64,000 bases of DNA from Strobilurus pachycystidiatus (Eukaryota > Basidiomycota > Agaricomycetes > Agaricales > Physalacriaceae). The stretch is taken from contig JAHLMK010000007.1 in the NCBI GenBank assembly GCA_019915135.1, positions 620,001 to 684,000 on the forward strand, in the 5' to 3' direction. The notes under the pieces were generated by a model that was not told where the DNA came from, searched no databases, and saw only the letters and a list, made by a program, of their open reading frames with translations. Shown in pieces: positions 23,723-33,186 of the stretch (position 1 is the first letter of the stretch; every line of letters begins with the position of its first letter). The position numbers were made by a program, and so were the translations under genes.

Positions 23723-24264
23723 AGATGGCGGTTGTGGTTGAAAGTGGCAAAGTGCAGTCCTTTGTTCTATGTACTTATTGTTTGAAAGCATGCCGACGGC
23801 AACGCCATCGAGTCGATCCTGATCCGCACGCGTCTTTTTTGTGACGTGTCTATTCATTTCGAATGTAACTATGCGACGTCCTCTGGGTGGCACATAGTGG
23901 CACCTGAGTACTAAGTACTAATCCTTTGCCCAACTTGCAGCTCTGGTCGATCCCTCAGTCTCTCGCCGATCCTTTCCCGCAGACAGCACTCAAATAAGGC
24001 TGCCAGTAGTCTCGTAAACCATCCTCTACGGTGATGAAGAAACGACGTTCATCTCTAGTAGGCTGCCAGTGACAAAGCGAAGAAGGGTCAGGAAGAAATG
24101 ACCGTTTGCTATAGTCCACTATAAACAGTTGCTTCACCATATTTGCGTGGCGCACAGATTGGTCGTGAGATAACTAAAAAAGGTACGAGGACGCAATAAC
24201 GTGATTCCATACAGTTGTTGCTGCACAAAACGGCGTTTACAAACTGAGCATTGCAGCCAACGAT
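23723..24264. other. intergenic stretch
   Basis: This 542-bp gap separates the intact F-box gene start from the stop of the receiver-repeat gene. A small frame at 24155-23955 (minus) has no recognisable feature. It should hold the F-box promoter and the 3' UTR of the neighbour. Confidence 0.45.
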
Positions 24265-26716
24265 CTAGGCATTGTACTTTTTCCACCCAACGTCCTTCGA
24301 TGACCGTTTCGACAGGGCATCAATGTATGCTTCAATGACATTTCGGTGTGTCGTTGACCCCGCGTTCTCAAAGTCTGACACAAATCGCGTAAACTCCGCT
24401 TTTCGAGTGAAGATGAGGACGGGCGAGCTGTGACTGGCCGCGCGCAGAAGCCTAAGAAAGTCCCTCCCTGCAAACTCATTCTTGACCACGCTCGAACGCG
24501 GGTTGGACGGATTGGCGAACTCGTGTCTGGAATTGTCAGACACGAATCGCAAGGAATTCTTACCGGTAAGTCGATCGATAAATCCTGTATAAGTGTTTTG
24601 ATTCGGACGCGGAAGGTGACGAAGAATATGAAAACATACGAGCGTGAGTTTTGATCCATTCCTGGGCAGCGGCTGTAGAATTAAGAAATACAGTCTCGAC
24701 CTTTGCCTTAGTGGCATAATCAAGATAGGGTTTGGCGCTATCTGGTCTGTCGTCGACCCAGACAAGAACTGGAGGTGTAGCTGCGACGGGCTTGACGAAG
24801 TAGTCCTTCCACCAATTGTCCTTCGCCGTACGGTTGCTCAACGCGCTAAGGTACCCTCTTACAATTCCCGGAGATGGTGTTGATCCTGCGTTTATGTAGT
24901 CTCTAACCCACGCTGTCGCCTCTGGGGTTTTGGTGTATATGAGACACGGTACCAAAGAGCCGGTTTTGCGAAGGACTTTGAGAAAGTCCAGACCGGCGGT
25001 TTTGTTTCGTGCCTTTGGAGCTCCTGTAGGCTCGCCTAAGGGTACTTCGAGCCTCGAGAGATTTGAGATAAACCTCAGCAGATTAGCTCCCTCCATGCGC
25101 CGTATGAGATCTAGGTAGATGTATGGGTGCGTTGTAGCAGGATCACCGTAGGCATAGACTTACTAGGGTGTTCAATGAGCCAGCGCTGAGCCTCTCCCGT
25201 TGATGTGGGATTCACAACGTCGATGTTGAGAGACCGAGCAAAGTCCAGAAGCTTGGGGCTAGTAGGCGCATCATGAAGCGTGTCGTGGACCCACACCAGC
25301 ACTGGACGCGTAGTCGAACGAGGCATGACACCAACATCCATCCACCATTGGTCGTCGACCCCCGTTTTGAGGGAGCGGACAAAATCCATGACAATAGCGT
25401 TACTGCTTGACGATCCGGCATTGTGATGTTGGGAAACAAACACGGTTTTGGGTAGGCTGCCAGTGTTGGTTTTGATAAGGAATGGTGCATTGAATAGACG
25501 CCCCCGGATATAACGCAGTAGCTGCTCCCCCGCTGATGTATTCAGGGAGTTACTTTTCTTCGCCTTTGGCCCTTCCCTTCGAATGAGGTCAGAGAGAAAT
25601 CTCAAGCGACCGACACCTTCTGTCGCTCGAAGAAAGGCTGTGTATCGCAGAGTCAAGTCTCGGGAGCGGAGATATCGCTTTGAAGGCCTACCCATGTTAT
25701 CCTCAATCCAGCTCTTCGCCACAGCAGTCGAGGTGAAAGTTAGAACCTTGAGACCGAGTGATTCTGCTTCTTGAATTGACTTTTTGTTGTTCTCCGGCAT
25801 ATCGTCCACCCACACAACTACGCCCTGACTGGAAGGAGTCACGGTAGCGTCGGCCTTCGTCTCATCTACGCACGTAGCGTAAAGATCAATCGATTCAAGG
25901 CCACAATGACGCCACTCACCAAGGAGGATCTTGTCCACAAACGCTGACACGCTGTCGCTACCGACCGCCGATTCAAACGCGATGCGGGACACTCCGCCAA
26001 TGCCATATTCATCAAGACGAAGGTCGATGATCTCACGCGCATCAGCTGGTAAGGATCGCCCCAACGCGATGCACAGGGCCCGGAACAGAACATCTGTAGT
26101 GCAGAACGATTTCTATCTCTCCAAGGTCATTACAAAAAGCAACAACATAGTACACTCGCAGGCTCACCTGATTGCCAATCTGTTTCTGCCAAAACTTCGC
26201 GCCATCCGAGTTTGGCGGACTAGGCAACTTCAAGGCTTTGTGATCATATCGTTTCTGGTGCTGGCTGATCGCGCCAAAGTCGGGGATGCACAAGCGCGTG
26301 TACGTCTGGGCGTTCAGCGCCGAGGTCAGGATGGTGATGCTGTTGATGATGCGCTGCTCGTCGCTCCTCAGCTCGTCCAGCCTCATTGATGGGTTCCAGA
26401 ACGTCAACAGCTTATCCCACGCCCCAGACTTCGCGCCGGACCCGCTCTGCGCATCCCATACCGTGAGATGGTCGTACGCGTTCTGTATCTCGCGCAGTAC
26501 AGCTTTTAAGCACCCGTCGATGTTCTGGTCCAGTTTTGGCATGTTGGGGGTCTGTGCGCGCTCCAGGAGGGGGGAGAGGACGGCGGAGCGCACATTCGCC
26601 ACGGTGGCATGGAGGTCCTGGAGTGCGCCCTCTTTTGACTTGTGTTCTGTGTACCATTGGAGGATGGTGTTCGTTGTTGAGAGGATTGTTGTCAGGATTG
26701 ATAGTGGATCTGCCAT
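24265..26716 (-). CDS. helical N-domain protein with three tandem receiver-like 'WVDD' domains
   Basis: Four exons (26716-26168, 26112-25164, 25110-24640, 24584-24265) close in phase to 762 aa. Residues 1-170 begin MADPLSILTTILSTTNTILQ and look all-helical, like the HeLo/STAND N-terminal regions of fungal NLR-type proteins. Residues 184-270 form a second helical part, perhaps an adaptor-like domain. Then a unit of about 150-165 residues occurs three times, starting with VVVWVDDMPENN (281), VLVWVHDTLHD (454) and VLVWVDDRPDS (614). Each unit follows the order of a receiver/CheY-like fold: an Asp pair after strand 1, an STA(x)A(x)xW segment, LRF(I/V/L)S(D/N) with a following R.E, LL/FLR.(I/L)R, then P.LI.T and NAGS(T/S). 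Introns are 53-55 nt. Family membership is inferred; I know no named fungal family with this layout. A role in intracellular sensing or cell-death signalling is a hypothesis. Confidence 0.75.
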
Positions 26717-27083
26717 GATGGGATGAAGAGAAATAGGGATTGAAAGATTCCCACAAAACGTCAACGCGCCAAGGTCAGAAGGACCCCCGCGGAGAGCGGA
26801 CCATACTTATACTTATACGACTTGACGATTGAAGAGAAGAGAGATCAACGTTATCAACATGTGATATCGACGCTATACATAGATAAGATTAGCAATCTCT
26901 CCTCTTGCCACTTATGCAAACCCTCCCCTTCCTCCAGCCCGCTCTCGATGTCTCCTAACCTTTCTTGGGCAGGAACACTCAAAACAGGGCATCGTCTTAC
27001 CCGTGACCTTCAACCACTCGTTGGTTTCCAACCGTGAAAACACGGTCACCAAATGTTGGATATTCCATTGATAAGTACAGGCA
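26717..27083. promoter_or_regulatory. promoter region of receiver-repeat gene
   Basis: This 367-bp region lies upstream of the minus-strand gene and downstream of the stop of the next minus-strand gene. A near-perfect repeat 'acttatacttatac' at 26804-26818 and TATA-like words are visible. Their use as a promoter is inferred. Confidence 0.4.
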
Positions 27084-27735
27084 TCAAGCCTTCTCCTCCG
27101 ACCAACGTACACCGCGCTTCCTCCGGGCCTGTCTAGCAATAACCAGTCGCATGAGCCTCTCATACTCTCTATGCCCTTGCTCAATCGACTCCCTCAAGTC
27201 CGGTACCGAATCCACTGGGATAGTCGAGCGTGGCGGAGATTCAGACAAAAAGTTCTTCTCCACTTGGGATTTGATTATGGATATCTAAACGTCTTGAGTT
27301 CGTATGTCCTGCGGACGAGAAAGGCAGGAGCCGTACGATGACTATGAGGTGCGCAACCCATTCGTCGCTCGGCCCAATGTTTTTCGGGAGATATTCCGCG
27401 AACGCGAGAATCAAGAAGAACTTGGCGTCGAGGTCCTGTGCGGAGCTATGGAGCTGCTGTATGGCTGCCTGCATGTCGGGGAGTTGAGCAGGTGGGATGG
27501 GGCACGGTCGGAAGGTCGATACTACAAACGAAAAGAGACTTAGTGGCGTCAGAACGTGGTGTAACAGTGGGGACTTGCAAGAGGTTTTGAGAAACGAGTC
27601 TCGATAGGATTGGAGTCTGTCTAGAATGGGGCGTAGACGGGCTGGAGAGACGTTGACCCCGGCACGCCCATCGAAGGTGACATCGGGAGCGAGGAGGGCA
27701 AGTGCAAGATGTTCTTTCTCGTCGTGGATTGGCAT
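27084..27735 (-). CDS. unknown 199-aa protein
   Basis: I do not recognise it. Two exons (27735-27337 and 27284-27084, with a 52-nt intron) close in phase. The protein starts MPIHDEKEHLALALLAPDV and has a likely amphipathic helix (SPARLRPILDRLQSYRDSFL). A central FFLILAFAEYLP segment follows. It ends in a charged helix (RESIEQGHREYERLMRLVIARQ) and a basic tail. No signal peptide is seen. The frame extends upstream without ATG, so ATG 27735 is preferred. It lies in the same direction as, and about 370 bp upstream of, the receiver-repeat gene. The pair could be co-regulated, but there is no direct evidence. Confidence 0.55.
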
Positions 27736-28810
27736 TTCGCTCGCGCTGGAGACTTGGTCAGGTCAGGCTCGGAAGATCGACCAGTGGGATACGTACATAT
27801 ATGATATTGTGCGGGGATGGAAAGGTTGGTCTGCGGCACGCAGGGAGCTAGAGCTCAATATATAGTCGTCGAGAGCCACAAGAGAGCTCTTCTTCCCTAA
27901 TCAGTACTAGCCACAGCCCTTCGAGAGCAATGTATAGCCAGCCCGGCTGATGCATAGCATCACTATTGTTAGAGGGATCATGGCTCTGAACAATAACGAC
28001 CAGATGGAAACAAGGACGCGTTCAGACTCGCTATAGTGAGCGAGTAAGGGGGCGGCCATGCCCAAATGGGGACTGATTATCGGATGGAAGATAGGTCCCG
28101 GAAAAAAGTCGAGGACCCATGGGAGCACACTGTCCTGTGCTGCGATGTTCTTCTTGACTGCCACGTCGGACGAGGGAGGGAGATGCGTGTCGTTTGGGGA
28201 CGGCCGCTGCCAGTGAGAGAGCTGCGGCGGATGCTCCTGGAAAATATCGAAAACTCTGGTGCGTACGTGTCGTTGGCCTGGCTCGAGCGACCTCGACTGA
28301 CTATTGCACTACAGGTAGCACAACACAAGGGCCATAGAGCTGTTTCCTTGGACAGCTTGGGAAATCGAGCCTCGGTACGTCGACCACGGCCGCTGTGATC
28401 CAACGTTATTCACAAGTCCATTTTCAAGCTAGAGCCTAGCTGTGCGAAGCATCTGATTGCAATTCTTGACTCACGATGGCGATGACTCGACCGCGTCCTG
28501 GCTTGCTTCACGACCACCAACTGCTCCATGGGCCCGCCGTGCCCGCCGCACTGTGCGCCTCCACCGTCGGGAATTGCAAATTGGCGCCCGACCCGACGTG
28601 ATCAGGCCGCCTCGGACTAGAAGACGAGCACAAAGCTGGCAGCACGTTCGTGGAGACAAGAGGAGTGTTGCGTCCGTCGTCGCCGCGTTCGTCGTCGTGC
28701 CCTGCAACGTGCGACGAGGAGTAACTGGAGCCGCTATCGGTGGCTGTCCGTTCCGTTTATCAGCTGGCCCCTACGCCTGTTGGTTCCCACGACCTCACCT
28801 CGCTGCACCC
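27736..28810. other. intergenic stretch before MAF1
   Basis: This 1.08-kb interval contains open frames at 28066-28398 (+) and 28164-27907 (-) with no supportable identity; the latter has two hydrophobic runs. Its right part (28450-28810) becomes GC- and C-rich like the MAF1 coding region and should hold that gene's 5' leader. Confidence 0.4.
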
Positions 28811-29791
28811 ATGAAGTACATCGACCAGCCCGCCCTGTCCCGCCTTGCCCAGTCGCTGTCGCACGACGGCGCCGAGTGCTCGGTGCACACCCGCATCGAG
28901 GCGTACTCGTGCAAGAACATCAAGCGCGACAAGAAGCTCTTTAAGCTGCTCGAGTCCCAGCACAGAGACGAGGCAGCCCACTCCCCGCCGCTGCCCTCCT
29001 GGCTCGCCGTCGAGGACGTCGACATGACGCCCTTCGGCCCTTTCGACCGCCACGCATCCCGCAAGACGCTCTACCTGCTCATTGCGACCCTCAACATCGC
29101 CTATCCTGACTACGAGTTCTCCGACGTCCGCCCTGCCCACTTCAACAAAGAGCAGAGCGGCGCTGCCGTCCTCAACGCCCTCAGCACTACTCTTGTCTCG
29201 CCCAAGCGAGCCGGCGCCGTCGCTCCGCGCACATACTCCTCCTACCCGTCCGTATCCGCGGACCTCTTCCCGGAGCCCAAACCCACGTCGTCCTCCCCGC
29301 AGAGCAGCACCATTCACAGCCCGCTTGCCCCGCCGCCCATTGTCAGCGGCACCCATCCGTACATCTTCCGCAGCCTCGACGACGTCATCGGCCTCTCCGA
29401 GTGCGAGGTCTTCTCCTACACACCAGACGTCTACTCGGACCCACATGCCTCCGACGATGATGACGACGACCTCCCTAGCGACGAGTCGTCCGACGAGGAC
29501 GCCGAGCCGGTGTTCGAATTCGACGACGGCCGGATACCCACCCGCGGCATGTCAGACTCGTCCGACGAGGGCGACGAGCTCTACCCGCCCAGACGCCACG
29601 GCGCATTGCTTTGGTCGTCGCATTGGTTCTTTTTGAACAGGAAGCAGAAGCGCATATTGTACATCTCCGTTTGGGCCAGAACCAGGAGACCCGCTTGGGT
29701 CCCTGTCGATGACGAGGCTTCCAGTGAGCGCTTTGTTGGATGGGAAGGCGCTACTGGCGCTGGTGCTCGCGCTATGGGTATCGCCGTCTAG
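28811..29791 (+). CDS. MAF1: MAF1, repressor of RNA polymerase III
   Basis: Maf1 binds RNA polymerase III and represses tRNA and 5S rRNA synthesis under starvation or stress; it is controlled by TORC1/PKA phosphorylation. The 326-aa frame is uninterrupted. It starts MKYIDQPALSRLAQSL, with RIEAYSCK (Maf1 box A) near residue 35. SRKTLYLLIATLN(I)AYPDYEFS (box B) follows near residue 95. After a Ser/Pro-rich linker come a strong acidic run (DDDDDDLPSDESSDEDAE) and the end motif LWSSHWFFLNRKQKRILY (box C). The linker and acidic insert make it longer than human MAF1 (256 aa), as in other fungi. I chose ATG 28811 because the conserved N-terminus begins there; the open frame extends upstream without homology. 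Being intronless sets it apart from nearly all its neighbours. Confidence 0.95.
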   Translation: MKYIDQPALSRLAQSLSHDGAECSVHTRIEAYSCKNIKRDKKLFKLLESQHRDEAAHSPPLPSWLAVEDVDMTPFGPFDRHASRKTLYLLIATLNIAYPDYEFSDVRPAHFNKEQSGAAVLNALSTTLVSPKRAGAVAPRTYSSYPSVSADLFPEPKPTSSSPQSSTIHSPLAPPPIVSGTHPYIFRSLDDVIGLSECEVFSYTPDVYSDPHASDDDDDDLPSDESSDEDAEPVFEFDDGRIPTRGMSDSSDEGDELYPPRRHGALLWSSHWFFLNRKQKRILYISVWARTRRPAWVPVDDEASSERFVGWEGATGAGARAMGIAV

Positions 29792-30711
29792 GATACCCCT
29801 ATTCTTGTCTGGATATTTGTACTCTTTATTCGACTACATACTTGTACATTTTGTATTGCAGCAGAACCTGGCCGCTCATGCGTTCATTATCATTTGGTGC
29901 GTCCCTCCATTTTGTGTTATTTTCTTCTATAGTTGATCATTGTATAGGAGTTGTACTTGTAATATGCCCTGCTTTTTCTTGATGCAAGCGAGCTGTTTCC
30001 AAATTGTGTCTTGTCCCGAGTCAGCCCGGTCACGGGTACTTCCAGAGGATGGACGCGTTGAATTTGGTGCATCGAGACTTGAAACTTTCTAACAGCCTAT
30101 GTTGCTACCTGTCTCCTCTAGAAAGAGGTCTCGGCGGATGAACTGTGAATTCAGGTTTGTGTCTTGTGTACGCTGAGCTGCCTGAGCACATATGTCACCG
30201 CTTCACCGCTCTCTGGAAGAAGCCGGTGAAGTCACTTTTCTCTCGGACTCAGTTTCACTGTCACAGTGCCCATTCTCTATCTCGAGAAGGAAAAAGACTC
30301 TCGCGACATCCCCAGATCGCCCTAACCGGTTCAGCACCACTGGAATTCATATTAATTCTCGACCCCTCTCGACGCTGGATGCGACGAGATAGCGTTATGG
30401 TGATTTGGGCTGGCTATTCGACATCCTATTCACGGTCCGATTGCCCATCATCCTCTTTGCTTCAGTCAACCAATAGTCCTGGCTCCAGGGCGAAAGGTTC
30501 GAGGCGGTGGGGTACGGTCAAATTGCTGTGTGCGACGATTGCTTCTCGTTCTTTCTCGTCCCTCGCTCTAGTCGTTGCTCTTGCTGCCCTCGTTCCTCGG
30601 TGCCAATAGTCCAGGAAGGAATGTTCAGTCGGGTTCGTTTTCGCTGCCCTCGACGTGAATGATCCAGCACTCACCACCTGGCAATCTTCATGGCCCGCTC
30701 CTGCTCATGGC
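29792..30711. other. intergenic stretch between convergent genes
   Basis: This is 920 bp between the MAF1 stop and the stop of the minus-strand membrane protein. AT-rich sequence after 29800 fits a 3' UTR. A 154-codon frame at 30145-30609 has no recognisable feature and unsupported composition. No gene is called. Confidence 0.45.
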
Positions 30712-32461
30712 TCACTCCTGCTCCTGCTTTAACTCCAGCACCAGTAGCTGCTGCAGCACCAGCTTGAGCTGCGGCGTTATCTGCAGCTGCAATTCCAGCT
30801 GCTCCAGCTCCAGCTCAAGAAGTGCCACCCGCTTCTCCACCACCCGCCACTCGTACCACTCGGCTCGGTCTGGAGCCGCCTCCAGCCCCAACTCCCTCAG
30901 CTCCCGGTCCCCCCGGTGTGACTCTCGCATCTCCTCCTCCAGCTCCCGTACCCGCACCCGCAGTGACTGCAGCCGCTCCGGCACATCCGCGAGCACCCGC
31001 TCCAGCACCCGCTCCAGCACCCGTAGCAGCCGCAGCAGCCCCTGCTCCCGCACCCACACTGCCTCCCGTAGCTGCTCCAGCACCGCCTCCTGCAGCAGCT
31101 CCTGCAGCAGCTCCCGCATTGGCAGCGACAGCATCTCCTCCTCCGACAGCAGCTCCGACAGCACCTTTTCCAGCACCTGTTCCCGCTCCTGTCGTTGCAC
31201 CCAGGCATCCCGCTTGCGAACAAGGCGCTCTGCCTTCTTCTCGGCCTGTTTCTCAGAAACACTTTTGACAATGTCCCGCAAAGGCAACACCAATAGCAAG
31301 ATTGCCAAAATCTGCCCAAATGTCCAAGCCAATTCTTCGCTGCCTTGTAGCGCACGATTTCGCTTGAGCGTAAGCTCAATGTCGGCAATAAACACAATGT
31401 TCACGGCCAGAAGAACGAGTAGCCCGACGATGGTAGGAAAGATGCTCGGATTGATGGGAAGCCGATAGTACCAACTTTGTGCACTTTCGAGCAACTTCGA
31501 GACCCAGTTTGAGACCTGGCTACACTGAGATCTCAAACCATCGCGGGCAGGGCGCCGACGTCCCGAAGTATTACTGGCGGGATACTTCTGGCGCCATGAC
31601 TGGTAGGTGATGCGCAGGAGTAGGAAGAGGAATATCGGTATTGCTAAATTGAGTATTGGTACGAGAAACACCGCATAGATTGCGAGCGATCCCCGTTGTA
31701 GTCTATGGGAACCAAACGCAACATAACGTCCGAGTATTGTGGTAGTTGCAACATCAATCGCACATGTATTGTCGGAGGTGCCGAATAAGATTGGGTCACT
31801 CCAGAGCCAGATCCCGAGGGCAGCCATGAGGGACAGATGGAGTGAACCCAGTGAGAGGGCGATCTTTCCAAAGATCCGTTTCCAGGTTCCCCGATGATCA
31901 TTGACTGGGGTAACAAGTCGATAAGCTGGGATGGCATTCTGTTGGAGATTGGCACCCACCAGCCTCAGTGACATTTATCGCCTCTTCATCAACTATCTTC
32001 GGAAGTTCGGATTGTGGTGCGAGTATGTGTAGCCAGGAAAGGAGGGCCCTGATGGAAGCAATCACACTCTTCCAAAGGTGGCGTACCCAAGCTGACCACG
32101 TGGGTTTGACGGGGTCCTTTACGTCCGATTGGGATTTGTGGTGGATGTAGAGGACGAACCAGATAAATGTGTTCGTGTTGTTCATCCAGCTAAGATTGAG
32201 GATGATGCTCGCATGGTAGCTGGACAGCCCTCGGGTCTTCGCCTCGACCATGGCCGAAATTAGGATGGCGAACGCTGTAATGAGGATAGTGACCGACTGG
32301 TCTTCAACGGAATCCAATTCGTACTGGGAGACCCTTCCATCCGCAATAGCCCATACAGCGGGGACAAAGCTGAGCAGGTTCTGGATATAGGTGGCGATGC
32401 GGACACCCATGCCGGAAATGTCGGGGTCGGAGGGGATGCACGGAAGTGTAGAGTTAGACAT
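30712..32461 (-). CDS. multi-pass membrane protein with long Leu/Glu-rich coiled-coil tail
   Basis: I recognise this as an unnamed type of agaricomycete membrane protein, without known function. Two exons are proposed: 32461-31994 and 31938-30712, 564 aa. The intron (31939-31993, 55 nt) closes the phase but has a weak donor (GTTGAT). Hydrophobic segments include SFVPAVWAI, ILITAFAILISAMVEA, FIWFVLYIHH, LHLSLMAALGIWLW, the run LAIYAVFLVPILNLAIPIFL, IVGLLVLLAVNIVFIA and GQILAILLLVLPL. From about residue 350 the chain turns into a highly charged coiled coil full of LLQELLQE, RVLERVLER and LELEQLELQLQ repeats. It is encoded by imperfect GCTCC/AGCACC repeats. The tail probably lies on the cytosolic side. 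The start was chosen at the ATG (MSNSTLPCIP) before the first conserved segment. Whether the tail is conserved or a recent repeat expansion is unclear. Confidence 0.68.
30735..31165. repeat. imperfect GC-rich short-period repeat tract
   Basis: Words such as CAGCTCC, AGCACCCGCTCC and CTGCAGCAGCTCC recur with periods of three to twelve bases. On the minus strand they encode the Leu/Glu/Arg-rich coiled coil of the membrane protein. On the plus strand they create long spurious open frames. Confidence 0.85.
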
Positions 32462-33186
32462 GGTTGAAGGAAGCCAGACGCTTGTGTACAGCATGCATGG
32501 AACGTGTTAACGCAGACATCAATTCACGCTTCCTGTGACGACATTTTCAAAGACGCCACACCTTCTATACGGAAGGTGAACGATTGTCTTCATCCGCGTA
32601 TAGAGGCTGAAGATTTGAGATTAGCCACACCTCAGGATAGCATCCATGATCCATCATCACTCAACCTGCGGGAAACGAAGAACGGTTGCAAGACAAATAG
32701 GATTATGTATGTATGCTTGCTCGGTGCCGCCTGTCAAAGTGTCACCTTGTGTCGGTGCCCTGAGACTTATAAGCAAGGGAGTACTTACTCAATAAAGAGC
32801 CTTGAGTTGGCCGAATAGACGTAGTAAAACACGAGATGTGAGAGGATTCGAGAGAGTAGTCTCCGGCTGACGCATTCGTCGGATGCTCCTGCTACTGGCA
32901 CTCTTTCTCACTCATGGCACAAAGAGGTACTAAGCTGAAAATGTATCTGAATATGCGCCACTCACATAGAAACTCATAAGTAGAGGTTGCCACGGTGCCT
33001 CCGCAGATCTGCCACGATCGAATTTCGAATTGACACGGTCCGGGTGCCGCATGCGTGGCGACACGTCAGTGCCATCACATTGGCTATTTGTTGAACTTGT
33101 TATACACTCTTCAGTCAGCTTGATCTCTTTGGGCTTTTTCCTGGACAATACGCGCGTTCAAGCAACAACTGCTTGACACCAATCCA
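32462..33186. promoter_or_regulatory. divergent intergenic region
   Basis: This is 725 bp between the minus-strand membrane protein and the plus-strand PDI-like gene. It should carry both promoters. I see no other gene or repeat. Confidence 0.45.

Noticed and set aside
27753..27839. Upstream exon for the 199-aa gene starting at 27839
   Set aside because: The first codon there is GTG and the frame runs back to a stop without any ATG, so the ATG at 27735 was preferred.
28760..29446. Minus-strand open frame of 228 codons, Gly/Val/Glu-rich
   Set aside because: It is a shadow of the GC-rich MAF1 coding sequence on the other strand.
30659..31468. Long plus-strand open frame (269 codons, Ser/Cys-rich) and a second Pro/Ala-rich one at 30822-31268
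   Set aside because: Both are antisense readings of the GC-rich repeat that encodes the coiled-coil tail on the minus strand; composition is low complexity and no start context or splice signals support them.
31939..31993. Apparent frameshift in the membrane-protein gene
   Set aside because: An intron of 55 nt with a proper CAACAG acceptor closes the phase, although its GTTGAT donor is weak, so a lesion is not needed.
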